DNA of 7,256 bases, taken from NCBI GenBank assembly GCA_025999775.1, contig BNXT01000067.1, positions 1 through 7,256 of the forward strand, read 5' to 3'. Below, piece after piece: positions 5,145 through 7,256 of the stretch (the first letter of the stretch is position 1; each line of letters begins with the position of its first letter). Origin of the DNA: Bacteroidia bacterium. GTDB taxonomy: Bacteria > Bacteroidota > Bacteroidia > Bacteroidales > P3. Both the position numbers and the translations under genes were made by a program. The notes under the pieces are model-generated. The model was not told the DNA's origin. It saw nothing but the letters and a program-made list of their open reading frames with translations, and searched no databases.

Positions 5145-6443
5145 ATGAAACCAATAACCATCAACAACCAATACGCTGAGGCGTTTTTCAATGAAGCACA
5201 ACTACAAGCCTTAGAGCCAAAACTGAAAGTTGCGCAACAAGACCTTATCCAAAAAACCGGAAAAGGCAACGACTTTTTAGGATGGGTAACACTGCCCAAT
5301 GAAATAGATGAGGCTTTATTGGCAGATATTGAAGAGACGGCGCAAAGAATACGCAGAAAAGCGAAGGTGTTCATTGTCATTGGTATCGGCGGCTCCTATT
5401 TGGGCGCTCGCGCAGTGATTGAAGCCTTACAAAGTCCGTTTGCAGGTCATACGGATACTACAAATCCACAAATTGTTTATGCCGGTCATCAATTGAGCGA
5501 AGACTACCTGTACGAATTGTTACAATGGTTAGACCACACCGACTATGCCCTCACCGTGATTTCCAAGTCGGGTACCACAACAGAACCGGCAGTCGCTTTT
5601 CGCATTTTGAAAAATCACCTTGAGAAAAAATACGGCAAAGCCGAAGCTAAGGAGCGCATTATCGCTATTACGGATAAGGCGCGCGGCGCGCTAAAGACAT
5701 TGGCTACAAAAGAAGGTTACAAGACCTACGTTGTGCCCGATGATGTGGGCGGTCGCTACTCAGTGCTTACACCCGTAGGATTGCTGCCCATTGCGGTTGC
5801 AGGCTGTGATATTCGCCAATTGGTCGCCGGAGCACAAGCAATGAGCCTCACCGCTACTAAAGATGAAACGGTGGCAACCAACCCTTGTATGCGCTACGCC
5901 GCTATTCGCAACGTACTTTATGCGCAGAACAAAAACACCGAAATTTTGGTCAATTATGATCCTCGTTTAACGTATTTTTCCGAATGGTGGAAACAACTAT
6001 ACGGCGAAAGCGAAGGCAAAGAACACAAGGGCATCTTTCCGGCAAGCGTCAATAACACTTCCGACTTACATTCGATGGGACAATACATTCAAGAAGGTGA
6101 ACGGCGCTTGTTTGAAACCGTATTATCGGTTGAAACTAATCATCATACGTTGGAGATACCTACGGATGCCGAAAATTTGGACGGCATGAATTTTGTTGCC
6201 GGTAAACGCTTGGGCTATGTCAACCAAATGGCGCAATTGGGCACTATCATGGCGCATACGGAAGGCGGCGTACCTAATACGGTCATCGGTATTCCCGAAC
6301 TCAATGAACACGCTATCGGACAACTTATCTATTTCTTTGAGTTCGCATGCGGACTGAGCGGTTACTTATTGGATGTCAATCCCTTTGACCAACCTGGTGT
6401 AGAAGCTTACAAAAAAAATATGTTTAAGTTATTAGGAAAATAA
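5145..6443 (+). CDS. pgi: glucose-6-phosphate isomerase
   Basis: A cytoplasmic enzyme interconverting glucose 6-phosphate and fructose 6-phosphate in glycolysis and gluconeogenesis. At 432 residues it belongs to the short bacterial form (about 430-450) rather than the E. coli-like form of about 550. Visible motifs are the sugar-phosphate-binding segments IGIGGSYLGARA (79-90) and ISKSGTTTEPA (139-149), the first family signature DDVGGRYSVLTPVG (199-212), the active-site YGESEGKE with Glu288, SDLHSMGQ with His309, and the second signature ending FDQPGVEAYKK with Lys423. Every expected catalytic residue is present, so it should be functional. The ATG at 5145 follows a very A/T-rich leader (5112-5140) without a Shine-Dalgarno sequence, as usual in Bacteroidota. 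No clear TAnnTTTG box is seen in the 49-bp gap, so the promoter is undefined. aroE follows after 9 bp. Confidence 0.98.
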   Translation: MKPITINNQYAEAFFNEAQLQALEPKLKVAQQDLIQKTGKGNDFLGWVTLPNEIDEALLADIEETAQRIRRKAKVFIVIGIGGSYLGARAVIEALQSPFAGHTDTTNPQIVYAGHQLSEDYLYELLQWLDHTDYALTVISKSGTTTEPAVAFRILKNHLEKKYGKAEAKERIIAITDKARGALKTLATKEGYKTYVVPDDVGGRYSVLTPVGLLPIAVAGCDIRQLVAGAQAMSLTATKDETVATNPCMRYAAIRNVLYAQNKNTEILVNYDPRLTYFSEWWKQLYGESEGKEHKGIFPASVNNTSDLHSMGQYIQEGERRLFETVLSVETNHHTLEIPTDAENLDGMNFVAGKRLGYVNQMAQLGTIMAHTEGGVPNTVIGIPELNEHAIGQLIYFFEFACGLSGYLLDVNPFDQPGVEAYKKNMFKLLGK

Positions 6444-6452
6444 CAGCCATTG

Positions 6453-7190
6453 ATGAATCGTTATGGTATCATCGGCTATCCGCTGACCACCTGCTTCTCC
6501 AAGCCGTTTTTTACGGAAAAATTTGAGCGGGAACGGTTATCTGATAGTGTGTATGAATTGTTTCCCTTAGAAGATATTGAACAATTTCCTGACTTGTGTC
6601 GTCAGTATCCTGATTTGGTAGGTCTTAATGTAACAATACCTTACAAAAAGGCTGTAATTCCCTATTTAACAGCGCTTTCAGATAGCGCTCAAAGGGTGGG
6701 CGCTGTGAATGTTATCAAATTTTTACCGGACGGCTCTATGATAGGCTATAATACGGACATTGATGGTTTTGAGCAAAGTTTCAAACCGTTGCTAAGCTCC
6801 ATTCATCAAAAAGCTTTGATTTTGGGTACCGGAGGCGCTGCCTTGGCGGTCGCCTATAGTTTGACAAAATTAGACATCGCTTACCGGTTTGTCAGTAGGA
6901 CATCAAGCCCTACTACGCTGACTTACCAAGAACTCAAAATCCACGGCTGGCATGGCGCTAATATTCTCATCAATACAACGCCCTTGGGCATGAAGCCGAG
7001 AGAACTTGAAGCGCCCGATATTCCCTACGAACAGATCGCTGCCGATTTCATTTGTTATGACTTGATTTACGAACCCTCAGAGACGATTTTTCTGCAACGG
7101 TCTAAATCTCACGGCGCTACGATTATGAATGGGTTACAAATGCTGCATATCCAAGCCATCGAGGCATGGAAGTTGTGGCAAGAAGTTTGA
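6453..7190 (+). CDS. aroE: shikimate 5-dehydrogenase
   Basis: A cytoplasmic NADP(H)-linked reductase converting 3-dehydroshikimate to shikimate in aromatic amino acid biosynthesis. The 245 residues suit the compact Bacteroidota form (E. coli AroE is 272). Seen in order: substrate-binding N-terminus YGIIGYPL, LNVTIPYKK with catalytic Lys65, GAVNVI, GYNTDIDG with Asp102, the nucleotide-binding LGTGGAALA (124-132), SRT at 148-150, NTTPLGM, YDLIYEP, and the closing NGLQMLHIQA with Gln234. One oddity: the usual HSxS shikimate-binding motif reads Thr13-Cys14-Phe15-Ser16, so the histidine and the first serine are replaced. Everything else is intact, so a functional enzyme is still likely. ATG 6453 is preferred to the adjacent TTG 6450. 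The gene lies 9 bp after pgi, probably in the same transcript. Confidence 0.96.
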   Translation: MNRYGIIGYPLTTCFSKPFFTEKFERERLSDSVYELFPLEDIEQFPDLCRQYPDLVGLNVTIPYKKAVIPYLTALSDSAQRVGAVNVIKFLPDGSMIGYNTDIDGFEQSFKPLLSSIHQKALILGTGGAALAVAYSLTKLDIAYRFVSRTSSPTTLTYQELKIHGWHGANILINTTPLGMKPRELEAPDIPYEQIAADFICYDLIYEPSETIFLQRSKSHGATIMNGLQMLHIQAIEAWKLWQEV

Positions 7191-7230
7191 AATTATTAAA
7201 ATTTGCAAATATTTCAAGTTTTAATAATTT
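7190..7230 (+). terminator. AT-rich hairpin at the end of aroE, likely terminator
   Basis: The arms 7190-7205 and 7215-7230 pair over 16 consecutive positions, with one G-U wobble (7202 with 7218) and a nine-base loop (7206-7214). The left arm begins at the last base of the aroE stop codon. There is no long T run after the stem, but the arm itself ends ATAATTT and the mirror side would give a similar signal, so it could act in both directions. The stem is unusually A+T-rich for a terminator, so its strength is uncertain. Confidence 0.6.
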
Positions 7231-7256
7231 GTAATTAGAAAATAGTTCTATTGTCC

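Noticed and set aside
1..7256. CRISPR array, tRNA or rRNA genes
   Set aside because: No regularly spaced short repeats and no recognisable tRNA or rRNA sequence were seen on either strand.

Overview
The window looks like chromosomal DNA from a member of the Bacteroidota. Three things point there: -7 promoter boxes of the TAnnTTTG type with no Shine-Dalgarno sequences, several small lipoproteins with an MGCK/MGCN lipobox, and a secreted subtilase carrying the Ig-like modules typical of that phylum. The family-level lineage cannot be fixed from this sequence. All genes read on the + strand.

Positions 1-5118 hold an AT-rich accessory region built from two successive copies of a similar unit. 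Unit 1 (about 25-1713) has a promoter box, a small lipoprotein of unknown function, a META-like lipoprotein, and a broken secreted-protein gene. That broken gene joins the N-terminal pro-region of a lysyl-endopeptidase-like secreted protease to the C-terminal module of the downstream subtilase. Unit 2 (about 1752-5118) has a promoter box, two more paralogues of the first lipoprotein, and an intact 782-residue S8 subtilase. Both units end in the same 125-bp sequence, identical base for base, covering a very acidic four-cysteine protein tail plus the first bases of the 3' untranslated region. The three lipoproteins share nearly identical signal peptides and a conserved C-terminal motif but differ in the middle, and the third is a mosaic of the other two.

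Positions 5145-7190 hold two ordinary housekeeping genes, visibly richer in G+C: pgi (glucose-6-phosphate isomerase) and aroE (shikimate dehydrogenase), 9 bp apart and probably co-transcribed. An AT-rich 16-bp hairpin overlapping the aroE stop codon probably ends this block.

Functionally, unit 2 looks like an operon making two membrane-anchored lipoproteins together with an exported protease. A working relationship between them (anchor, inhibitor, substrate-binding partner) is inferred from gene order and duplication only. The most interesting points are the shared acidic tail on otherwise different proteases, the sign of recent gene conversion, and the mosaic lipoprotein family.
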